A DNA stretch of 64,000 nt from Marinobacter persicus (GTDB lineage: Bacteria; Pseudomonadota; Gammaproteobacteria; Pseudomonadales; Oleiphilaceae). Position 1 is the stretch's first letter. Every line of letters begins with the position of its first letter. Below, piece by piece: positions 56,084 through 64,000 of the stretch. Below the pieces are notes generated by a model, which ran no database searches, had not been told where the DNA came from, and saw only the letters and a program-made list of their open reading frames with translations. Location of the stretch: NCBI RefSeq assembly GCF_002934325.1, contig NZ_PTIV01000016.1:1-64000 (forward strand), written 5' to 3'. The position numbers and the translations under genes were made by a program.

Positions 56084-57019
56084 TTAGCCGGTCCGGCGCA
56101 GATCCGGCGAATCCACCGGCACCAGGGCGTCGGTATTGGTCCGGTTACCCAGGAAGTCCGGGCGGGGCCGATTGCCACAGAACGGCTTCTCCAGCTGGTT
56201 TTCCACGCTGTTGTACACGAAGAACAGGTTACTGCGCGGCCAGGGCGACATGTTGGCGTTGGAGCCGTGCATGACGTTGCACTCAAAGATGATCAGCGAG
56301 CCGGCACCCCCGGTGGCGGTTTCAATGCCGTTTTCCCGAATCATCCGGTCCAGGTCTTTCTGGCTGGGCACGCCCAGCTCCTGTTTTTTCAGGGAGGACT
56401 GGTAGTTGTCCTCCGGCGTGCGGCCCACGCAGGGGAACCAGGTCTTGTGGGTACCGGGCACCAGCATCAATGGGCCGTTGAACGGGTTGTTGTCGGTCAG
56501 CGAGATGGAGAAACTCACCGCGCGCATGCGGGGCATGCCGTCCTCCGCGTGCCAGGTTTCAAAATCCGAGTGCCAGTTGAAACCCTTGCCATTGAAACCG
56601 GGTTTGTAGTTGATCCGGGACTGGTGAATGTAGGCATCGCTGCCCAGCAACTGGTGCACCATGTCCAGGATGCGGCGGTCCCGGGTCAGCTTGTCGAAGC
56701 GGTCGGACAGCTCGTGGATGCCAAAGATCGAGCGGATTTCCTGTTTCCCGGGTTCGGTAATGGTGCCCTCGGAATGCAGGATGCTGTCATCATCCTCGTA
56801 GGCGCGCAGGTCATCCCGGAAACGCTGGACCGTTTCCTTGTCCAGGAAGTTGTTGAAGACCAGGAAACCATTGCGTTCGTACTGGTCCAGCTCTGCTTCG
56901 CTCAGCGGACCGTTGGCGCGAGCCTCCCCCTGGCTGTGAACCACCGGATCTTTGCGTTCAAAGCTTTGCAGCGGGCGCTCCAGGCGAGTCGGATAAAAGT
57001 CGTCAGTACGATTGGCCAT
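56084..57019 (-). CDS. ectD: Ectoine hydroxylase
   Basis: A 311-residue Fe(II)/2-oxoglutarate dioxygenase that converts the osmolyte ectoine to 5-hydroxyectoine. Iron ligands His and Asp are in FNWHSDFETWH and the second His in NVMHGSNAN; the EctD signature region PRMRAVSFSISLTDNN is intact. ATG 57019 has AAGGAGG seven bases upstream. ectABC are not in the window, so the substrate is supplied by a distant operon. Its presence fits a salt-adapted organism. Confidence 0.95.
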   Translation of the reverse strand: MANRTDDFYPTRLERPLQSFERKDPVVHSQGEARANGPLSEAELDQYERNGFLVFNNFLDKETVQRFRDDLRAYEDDDSILHSEGTITEPGKQEIRSIFGIHELSDRFDKLTRDRRILDMVHQLLGSDAYIHQSRINYKPGFNGKGFNWHSDFETWHAEDGMPRMRAVSFSISLTDNNPFNGPLMLVPGTHKTWFPCVGRTPEDNYQSSLKKQELGVPSQKDLDRMIRENGIETATGGAGSLIIFECNVMHGSNANMSPWPRSNLFFVYNSVENQLEKPFCGNRPRPDFLGNRTNTDALVPVDSPDLRRTG

Positions 57020-57234
57020 CTTCGAACCTCCTTCTTTTATGCGTTGTCTGAATGTGCATGGGCCATCCGCCGCAGGCTGCGGATGACGGAAAAACCTCTC
57101 AGTGGATAACGTCTCAGTGAATAACTTGGTCGGAATAACCTGCACAGGATGTAAGGATTTAGATCGGGATTTCAAGGGCGCTCGTATCTTCCTGCCGGAG
57201 AGTTGTTCAGTGAATCTGAAAACGGAGTGGGAAG

Positions 57235-57792
57235 ATGATGACGACAAAAACGCGGATGACCAGTCTGGGGCAGCTGGGGTTTGTTCTGCTTTTACTGGCG
57301 ATGTTGTCGGGTTGTGCAGGGCCATCGCTGGAGGATTACCGTGACAATCGGCCAACACTGGTGCCACAGGAATTCTTTTCCGGGACGTTGTCCGCCCGGG
57401 GGGTGGTGAAGGATTTTTCCGGAGAGGTGATTCGCACCTTTGACGCCGACATCATCGCTAGCTGGGACGACAACGGAGTAGGTACCTTGGACGAGGTCTT
57501 CCGGTTTGATGACGGTGAGGTACAGACTCGCGTATGGACACTGGTGCCCAAAGGCGATACCTATCACGCCTCTGCCGGCGATGTCGTTGAGGCGGGCACC
57601 ATGCGTTGGCAGGGCAATGCCATCCACATGAACTATGTGCTTCGGGTGCCCTACGGTGATGACACCCTGGATGTACGGATGGACGATTGGATGTATCTGG
57701 TCACGCCGGACACGCTGATCAATGAAACCTCCATGACTAAGTGGGGGATTGAAGTCGGGGAAGTGGTTCTGGTGATCCAGAAACAGCCCTGA
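57235..57792 (+). CDS. DUF3833-family lipoprotein
   Basis: A 185-residue protein with a lipoprotein signal (LGFVLLLLAMLSGCAGP) and a beta-rich body (YRDNRPTLVPQEFFSGTLSA, ARGVVKDFSGEVIRTF) typical of DUF3833. The family is widespread in marine gammaproteobacteria and has no known function. ATG 57235 and 57238 are equivalent. It is divergent from ectD with a 215-base gap that should hold both promoters. Confidence 0.85.
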   Translation: MMTTKTRMTSLGQLGFVLLLLAMLSGCAGPSLEDYRDNRPTLVPQEFFSGTLSARGVVKDFSGEVIRTFDADIIASWDDNGVGTLDEVFRFDDGEVQTRVWTLVPKGDTYHASAGDVVEAGTMRWQGNAIHMNYVLRVPYGDDTLDVRMDDWMYLVTPDTLINETSMTKWGIEVGEVVLVIQKQP

Positions 57793-58192
57793 GGCCCGCC
57801 ACGGCCAGTCTTCGGTTTGGGTTGATTGGCTGTGGATAATTATTGGGAAAACCTACGGATAACCTTTGGGTAATAATAAGTAAATCGTGAAATAACAGTG
57901 AGTTATCTCAATTATGGAGGTGTTGAAAACAGATCAGTCATGTGGATAAGTTTCTTGAAAACTTTTCTGAATACTTTTTGACAACCCTCTGATAACTGGT
58001 TGATTTCGGTATTTACTCACCCGCGGACGCCCAAAGGGCGCGTCGGCCTTCAGGCTGGTCGTGAAAGTCTTTTCCGTCGCCGCCGGTTCTGGTTAAAATT
58101 TGCACATTCTAACTGCATTTTCCCGGGCGAGGCGTTATACTCGCCGCCCTGTTTTTATACCCTTATTTAAAGCCTGATTTCCGAGGTGAAGA
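57793..58192. other. DnaA-box-rich intergenic region upstream of mnmG
   Basis: A 400-base gene-free stretch. Two perfect minus-strand DnaA boxes (TTATCCACA) lie at 57831-57839 and 57941-57949, and a one-mismatch site (TTATCCGTA) near 57854. The stretch 57836-58010 is very AT-rich. A hairpin GGGCG...CGCCC precedes the mnmG start. In E. coli and Vibrio the functional oriC lies beside mnmG, so this may be an ancestral or second DnaA-binding locus. Confidence 0.6.
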
Positions 58193-60079
58193 GTGGATTT
58201 CCCGACCCGTTTCGATGTCATTGTTATTGGCGGCGGCCATGCTGGTACCGAAGCCGCGCTGGCGGCCGCGCGCATGGGGTCGCAAACCCTGCTGTTGACC
58301 CACAACATTGAAACCCTGGGGCAGATGTCCTGTAACCCCGCCATCGGGGGCATTGGCAAGAGCCACCTGGTGAAGGAAATCGACGCCCTGGGCGGCGCCA
58401 TGGCCCAGGCCACCGACCAGGCGGGCATCCAGTTCCGCGTGCTGAATAGCCGCAAGGGCCCGGCCGTGCGTGCCACCCGCGCCCAGGCCGACCGTGTGCT
58501 ATATAAGGCAGCCATTCGGCACATGCTGGAAAACCAGCCCAACCTGACGTTGTTCCAGCAGGCCGCCGACGACCTGATTGTGGAAAACGATCAGGTGACC
58601 GGCGTGGTGACCCAGACCGGCATCCGCTTCCGCGCACAGACCGTGGTATTGACCACCGGTACCTTCCTGGGCGGGGTTATCCACATTGGCATGCAGAACC
58701 ATTCCGGCGGCCGCGCCGGCGATGCCCCGGCCAATGCCCTGGCCAAGCGTCTGCGCGAACTGCCGTTCAACGTGGGTCGGCTGAAAACCGGGACGCCGCC
58801 GCGTGTCGACGCCCGCTCGGTGGATTTCTCAGTGATGCAGGAGCAGTGGGGCGACAACCCCACCCCGGTGATGTCGTTCATTGGTGACCGTAGCCAGCAC
58901 CCGGAGCAGGTGTGCTGCTACGTGACTCGCACCACCGAAGAAACCCACGACATCATTCGCAGCGGTTTTGACCGCTCGCCCATGTTTGCCGGGGAAATCG
59001 AGGGCGTGGGCCCGCGTTACTGCCCGTCCATTGAAGACAAGGTGAACCGCTTTGCCGACAAGGATTCGCACCAGATTTTCGTGGAGCCCGAAGGGCTGAC
59101 CACCCACGAGCTATACCCGAACGGCATTTCCACGAGCCTGCCGTTTGATATCCAGCTGGCGGCGGTGCGCTCCATTCCCGGGTTCGAGAACGCCCACATC
59201 ACCCGGCCGGGCTACGCCATTGAGTACGACTACCTGAACCCACAGGACCTGCGCCACACCCTGGAAACCAAGTTCATCCAGAGCCTGTACTTCGCCGGCC
59301 AGATCAACGGCACCACCGGTTATGAGGAAGCGGGTGCCCAGGGCCTGCTGGCGGGCATCAACGCTGCGCTCCGCGCGCAGGAGAAAGACGAGTGGTACCC
59401 GCGCCGGGACGAGGCCTACCTGGGTGTGCTGGTGGACGACCTGATCACCATGGGCACCAAGGAACCGTACCGCATGTTCACCAGCCGTGCCGAGTACCGG
59501 CTGATCCTGCGCGAAGACAACGCCGACCTGCGTCTGACCGAGACCGGTCGCAAGCTGGGTCTGGTGGACGACGAGCGCTGGCAGAAGTTCAGCGACAAGC
59601 GCGAAGGCATCGCCGCCGAGCGCGAGCGCCTGGAAACCACCCGCATTCATCCGAACACCGAGGCGGGCGAGCGGGCCAACCAGTACCTCAAGCAGCCCAT
59701 GAACCGGGACCACACCCTGGCGGAGCTGCTGCGCCGGCCGGAAATTGTCTACGACCACGTGGCGGAGATTGGTGCTCAGCGGGCCGAAGATCCGAACGTC
59801 GCGGACCAGGTGGAAATCGAGATCAAGTACGAGGGCTACATCTCCCGTCAGTCGGACGAGATTGAGCGCCTGCGTAAAAATGAGAACACGGCCCTGCCGA
59901 TCGATCTGGATTACGACACCATTGGCGGGCTGTCCAACGAGATCAAGCAGAAGCTCAAGGAAGTGCGCCCGGAAACCGTGGCCCAGGCCTCACGCATTCA
60001 GGGCGTCACCCCGGCGGCGGTCAGCCAGATCCTGGTGTACCTGAAAAAGCGGGACCTGTTGAAAAAGCAGAGCGCCTGA
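58193..60079 (+). CDS. mnmG: tRNA uridine-5-carboxymethylaminomethyl modification enzyme MnmG
   Basis: FAD-dependent partner of MnmE in wobble-uridine modification. The 628 residues (GTG start) include the dinucleotide-binding [17 protein letters not shown], the conserved [29 protein letters not shown], and the C-terminal helical domain binding tRNA and MnmE. It heads the unit mnmG-rsmG-parA-parB. It is now about 39 kb from mnmE because of the island and the guanidine block. Confidence 0.97.
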   Translation: MDFPTRFDVIVIGGGHAGTEAALAAARMGSQTLLLTHNIETLGQMSCNPAIGGIGKSHLVKEIDALGGAMAQATDQAGIQFRVLNSRKGPAVRATRAQADRVLYKAAIRHMLENQPNLTLFQQAADDLIVENDQVTGVVTQTGIRFRAQTVVLTTGTFLGGVIHIGMQNHSGGRAGDAPANALAKRLRELPFNVGRLKTGTPPRVDARSVDFSVMQEQWGDNPTPVMSFIGDRSQHPEQVCCYVTRTTEETHDIIRSGFDRSPMFAGEIEGVGPRYCPSIEDKVNRFADKDSHQIFVEPEGLTTHELYPNGISTSLPFDIQLAAVRSIPGFENAHITRPGYAIEYDYLNPQDLRHTLETKFIQSLYFAGQINGTTGYEEAGAQGLLAGINAALRAQEKDEWYPRRDEAYLGVLVDDLITMGTKEPYRMFTSRAEYRLILREDNADLRLTETGRKLGLVDDERWQKFSDKREGIAAERERLETTRIHPNTEAGERANQYLKQPMNRDHTLAELLRRPEIVYDHVAEIGAQRAEDPNVADQVEIEIKYEGYISRQSDEIERLRKNENTALPIDLDYDTIGGLSNEIKQKLKEVRPETVAQASRIQGVTPAAVSQILVYLKKRDLLKKQSA

Positions 60080-60080
60080 C

Positions 60081-60725
60081 ATGAGTTATCCACAGTGGCA
60101 ACGCCAGCTCGAATCGGGGCTGGCCGACATGGACCTTTCCCTGAGCGACAGCCAGCAGCAACAACTGCTGGCTTTTCTGGCTCTGCTCAATAAATGGAAC
60201 AAGGCCTACAACCTCACCGCCGTGCGCGATGAGCGGGTGATGGTCTCGCGCCAGCTGCTCGACAGCCTCAGCATTGTGCCCTGGATCAGCACCGATCACC
60301 TGCTGGATGTGGGCGCCGGTGGCGGCCTGCCGGGCATTCCCCTGGCCATCGTGTTTCCGGAAAAACGCTTCACCCTGCTGGACAGCAATGGCAAGAAAAC
60401 CCGCTTCCTGAACCAGTGTGTTCTGGAGTTGGGCCTGGACAACGTTGAGGTCATTCACGGCCGGGCCGAAGACTGCCAGCCGGAGCAACCGTTTGACCAG
60501 ATCAGCAGCCGCGCCTTCACCGCGCTGGAGAACCTGGTGACCTGGTGTGAGCCGTTGCTGGCGGAAAACGGCGAGTTCCTTGCCATGAAAGGTCAGTATC
60601 CGGATGATGAAGTGTCTGCCCTTCCGGCCGGTTGGCAGGTAGAATCCAGCCAGGCCCTGACCGTTCCCGGAGCGGATGGCGAGCGTCACCTGCTGGTGGT
60701 TCGCCGGGCACCTTTATCCCGCTAA
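60081..60725 (+). CDS. rsmG: 16S rRNA (guanine527-N7)-methyltransferase
   Basis: A 214-residue SAM-dependent methyltransferase that modifies G527 of 16S rRNA. It has the SAM-binding LLDVGAGGGLPGIPLAIVFP, LLDSNGKKTRFL and SSRAFTALENLV. It starts one base after the mnmG stop. A perfect DnaA box TTATCCACA overlaps its second to fifth codons (60086-60094). Confidence 0.97.
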   Translation: MSYPQWQRQLESGLADMDLSLSDSQQQQLLAFLALLNKWNKAYNLTAVRDERVMVSRQLLDSLSIVPWISTDHLLDVGAGGGLPGIPLAIVFPEKRFTLLDSNGKKTRFLNQCVLELGLDNVEVIHGRAEDCQPEQPFDQISSRAFTALENLVTWCEPLLAENGEFLAMKGQYPDDEVSALPAGWQVESSQALTVPGADGERHLLVVRRAPLSR

Positions 60726-60746
60726 ACCCGCAACAGGAGGCGAAGC

Positions 60747-61541
60747 ATGGCGCGCGTAATCGCAGTGACCAACCAGAAAGGCGGTGTGGGAAAGACCACC
60801 ACCTGCGTGAATCTGGCGGCGTCGCTTGCCGCCACCAAACGCCGCGTGTTGCTGGTGGACATGGACCCCCAGGGCAACGCCACCATGGGCAGCGGCGTGG
60901 ATAAAAATGCCATGGAGCTGTCCGGCTTTGATGTGCTGACCAAGCGCGCCAAGCCTGCGGAAGCTGTGGTGACCGTCAGTGAAGCGGAGTTTGACCTGCT
61001 GCCGGCCAACGGTGATCTGACCGCCGCGGAAGTGGAACTGATGAACGAAATCGGACGGGAGCACCGCCTTCGCCTGGCCCTGAATACGCTGCGGGACAAC
61101 TACGACTACATCCTGATCGACTGCCCGCCGTCGCTGAACCTGCTGACGGTGAACGCGTTGTCGGCGGCGGATTCCATCCTGATTCCCATGCAGTGCGAGT
61201 ATTACGCCCTGGAAGGTCTGGCGGCGCTGATGAGCACCGTCGAGCAGATCCGGGAAACCGTGAACCCGGACCTGCAGATCGAAGGCATCCTGCGCACCAT
61301 GTACGACCCCCGCAACAGCCTGACGCTGGATGTTTCCGGCCAGCTCAGCGAGTATTTTGGTGACAAGGTCTACCGGGCGGTGATTCCCCGCAACGTGCGC
61401 CTGGCCGAAGCCCCGAGCTATGGCCTGCCGGCGCTGAAGTACGACCGCGCCTCCAAGGGCGCCATTGCCTACCTGGCCCTGGCCGGGGAAATGGTTCGCC
61501 GCCACGGGTCGAAAAAGACAGCGACCGCCGTAGCGGTGTAA
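60747..61541 (+). CDS. parA: Chromosome partitioning ATPase ParA (Soj)
   Basis: A 264-residue deviant Walker ATPase that moves ParB-parS complexes. The motif KGGVGKTTT with the signature lysine, DMDPQGNATMG and DYILIDCPPSLNLLT are visible. It starts with MARVIAVTNQKGG and is followed at short distance by parB. Its cargo sites, parS, lie in recF 50 kb to the left across oriC. Confidence 0.97.
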   Translation: MARVIAVTNQKGGVGKTTTCVNLAASLAATKRRVLLVDMDPQGNATMGSGVDKNAMELSGFDVLTKRAKPAEAVVTVSEAEFDLLPANGDLTAAEVELMNEIGREHRLRLALNTLRDNYDYILIDCPPSLNLLTVNALSAADSILIPMQCEYYALEGLAALMSTVEQIRETVNPDLQIEGILRTMYDPRNSLTLDVSGQLSEYFGDKVYRAVIPRNVRLAEAPSYGLPALKYDRASKGAIAYLALAGEMVRRHGSKKTATAVAV

Positions 61542-61601
61542 CATGCGTTGCCCGAGGGCAACTGTGCACACATCATTTCAACAGGAAGAATGACAGACAC
61601 C

Positions 61602-62477
61602 ATGGCGCCGAAGAAACGAGGCTTGGGCCAACGCGGACTGGGAGCACTGCTGCAGAACTCCAAAGTCGATCTCAATGAACCGTCCACCAACCACGACGGT
61701 GAGTTGCGGGAGATTCCCATCGACCTGATCCAGCGCGGACGCTACCAGCCCCGCCGGGACATGGACCCGGCTGCGCTCCAGGAGTTGGCGGATTCCATTC
61801 GTCAGCAGGGCGTGATGCAGCCGGTGGTGGTGCGCGCCGTGGCCGAAGGCCGTTACGAGTTGATTGCCGGGGAACGCCGTTGGCGGGCGACCCAGCTGGC
61901 CGAACTCGACAGCATTCCGGCCATTATCCGGGACGTGCCGGACGAGGCCGTGATTGCCATGGCCTTGATTGAAAACATCCAGCGGGAAAACCTCAATCCC
62001 ATCGAAGAAGCCTTTGCACTTCAACGCCTGCAGGACGAATTTGGCCTGACCCAGAACCAGGTGGCCGAGGCGGTGGGTAAATCCCGCACCACCATTACCA
62101 ATCTCTTGCGCCTGATCGGCCTGACCGAAGACGTGCGGACCATGCTCGAGCACGGCGACCTGGAAATGGGCCACGGCCGGGCCATGCTTACTTTGCCGCC
62201 GGAACAACAGGTGCAGGTGGCCAAACAGGTGGTGGCGAAGTCCCTGTCGGTGCGCCAGACCGAAGCGTTGGTGCGCCGCTTCCAGAACCAGCCGTCCGAT
62301 GCGGAAAAAACCGAGAAGCCAGCCCTTGACCCCAATATCCGCGCTCTTCAGGATGACCTGTCGGACCGATTGGGTGCGCGAGTCTCTATTGCCCATGGTA
62401 AGCGGGGGAAGGGAAAGCTGGTGATCGAGTACAGCTCGCTGGACGAGCTTGACGGAATTCTTGACCACATCCAGTAA
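61602..62477 (+). CDS. parB: Chromosome partitioning protein ParB (Spo0J)
   Basis: A parS-binding CTPase clamp. It has the ParA-interacting N-terminus (MAPKKRGLGQRGLGALL), the N-domain with RYQPRRDM, GERRWRATQLAEL and ENIQRENLNPIEEA, the central HTH (LTQNQVAEAVGKSRTTITNL), and a C-terminal dimerisation domain. ATG 61602 gives the usual start; an ATG four codons earlier (61590) is closer to the AGGAAGA site and is equally possible. Length about 291 residues is normal. Confidence 0.96.
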   Translation: MAPKKRGLGQRGLGALLQNSKVDLNEPSTNHDGELREIPIDLIQRGRYQPRRDMDPAALQELADSIRQQGVMQPVVVRAVAEGRYELIAGERRWRATQLAELDSIPAIIRDVPDEAVIAMALIENIQRENLNPIEEAFALQRLQDEFGLTQNQVAEAVGKSRTTITNLLRLIGLTEDVRTMLEHGDLEMGHGRAMLTLPPEQQVQVAKQVVAKSLSVRQTEALVRRFQNQPSDAEKTEKPALDPNIRALQDDLSDRLGARVSIAHGKRGKGKLVIEYSSLDELDGILDHIQ

Positions 62478-62634
62478 CATTTCCAGCCGCGTGAGGCCTC
62501 ATCCTAAAGTCCTGTATTGTGGGCGAACCACCAGATGTGGTTGTAGCTCAATGACCCCGGCACAACTTGTGTGAATTACCTAATTGACTGTAGAAAATTG
62601 CCTGTTTTTTGAGCATTTTTTCGAACAGATTGTA

Positions 62635-62663
62635 TTGAACACATTACGGTTAACCCATATAAT
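62635..62663 (+). promoter_or_regulatory. Sigma-70 promoter of the atp operon
   Basis: TTGAAC (62635-62640), a 17-base spacer and a consensus TATAAT (62658-62663), 29 bases before the atpI ATG. The 215-base gap after parB contains no gene. Confidence 0.78.
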
Positions 62664-62692
62664 TCCGCGCGCTTGATCCAACAGCAGGTGAC

Positions 62693-63088
62693 ATGACTCG
62701 CTATCGTAAAGCCATCACATACGTGCCATTGAAGCAATGGCTCACCATCGAGATGGCCGCGCTGAGCATTCAGAGCCTGCTGTGGTGGTTACTGGTAAGT
62801 CGTTTGGCCGGTTATTCCGCCCTGGTTGGCGGTCTTATTTTTGTCATACCAAACGCTTACTTTGCGCATCGCGCCTATCGTTACCAGGGCGCGCGCCAGA
62901 TGAGTCTGGCGGTGAGTAATATTTTCAGGGCTGAGAGCATCAAGCTCGCCCTTACCGCAGTGTTTTTTGCGGCCGTTTTCACTTTAATGGAGCCAGTCCA
63001 TGTACCGGCTCTGTTATTCACTTTTGCTGTGATGGTTGTAGTGGGTAACGTTCTGCGTTGGCTCATTCGGCCACGACCACAGCGATAA
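62693..63088 (+). CDS. atpI: ATP synthase subunit I
   Basis: A 131-residue membrane protein with four hydrophobic segments that acts as an assembly factor or magnesium-related accessory for the F0 c-ring. The region LVGGLIFVIPNAYFAHRAYR is characteristic of AtpI. It is the first gene of the ATP synthase operon, 15 bases before atpB. Confidence 0.92.
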   Translation: MTRYRKAITYVPLKQWLTIEMAALSIQSLLWWLLVSRLAGYSALVGGLIFVIPNAYFAHRAYRYQGARQMSLAVSNIFRAESIKLALTAVFFAAVFTLMEPVHVPALLFTFAVMVVVGNVLRWLIRPRPQR

Positions 63089-63958
<870 letters not shown>

Positions 63959-64000
63959 TAAAAACCCTTAATGCACTAAACCCTTAACTATCTGAAAAAC

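Overview
The window is a 64 kb chromosomal segment around the replication origin of a halophilic marine gammaproteobacterium, most likely Marinobacter or a close relative. The evidence is the Pseudomonas-like origin order (gyrB-recF-dnaN-dnaA / rpmH-rnpA-yidD-yidC-mnmE ... mnmG-rsmG-parA-parB-atpI-atpB), an ectoine hydroxylase gene, an ABC1/AarF kinase gene between dnaN and recF, and Pseudomonas-type parS sites. No search was run, so the genus is an inference. Leftward genes (gyrB to dnaA) are on the minus strand and rightward genes (rpmH onward) on the plus strand, as expected for an origin at about 14.7-15.35 kb.

Layout. 1-7.2 kb: an unknown partial gene, two divergent ABC exporters, gabT and a VC0807-like membrane protein. 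Two related hairpin-bounded intergenic repeats lie here (2738-2845 and 6944-7140). 7.2-14.7 kb: gyrB, recF (with two parS sites inside the gene), an AarF/UbiB-like kinase, dnaN and dnaA. 14.7-19.35 kb: oriC, rpmH, rnpA, yidD, yidC and mnmE.

19.35-41.81 kb is a genomic island inserted exactly at the 3' end of mnmE. Its left junction is the last six codons of mnmE (FCIGK-stop). Its right junction is an 18-bp near-copy that encodes the same residues with four synonymous or stop-codon changes. The island carries a tyrosine integrase beside attL, two small HTH proteins, a DUF927 ATPase, an RND efflux operon with a TetR regulator, and a defence block (GmrSD-type DUF262/DUF1524 protein, an hsdR remnant, a PHP-SMC-like TrlF ATPase). 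It also has a MobI-like mobilisation protein next to a candidate oriT, a serine recombinase, an unrecognised three-gene membrane/lipoprotein/papain-fold set, a TOTE-type primase-helicase, and a higBA toxin-antitoxin locus whose toxin gene is broken by a deletion.

41.8-53.5 kb is a guanidine-assimilation locus. It has two guanidine-I (ykkC) riboswitches, the two DUF1989 proteins now understood to form carboxyguanidine deiminase, a biotin carboxylase of the urea/guanidine carboxylase type, and an ABC uptake system split into binding protein and permease/ATPase. It also has an AcrR-like regulator, a type III glutamine synthetase (glnT) and a MetX-fold hydrolase. No allophanate hydrolase gene is visible. 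53.7-57.8 kb: a 764-residue tubulin/FtsZ-superfamily protein, ectD and a DUF3833 lipoprotein. 57.8-64 kb: a second DnaA-box-rich, AT-rich stretch upstream of mnmG, then mnmG, rsmG, parA, parB, atpI and atpB.

Functionally, the flanks carry replication, segregation, tRNA modification and ATP synthase housekeeping. The island adds mobility, efflux and anti-phage functions. The 42-53 kb block probably turns guanidine into ammonia and glutamine under riboswitch control.
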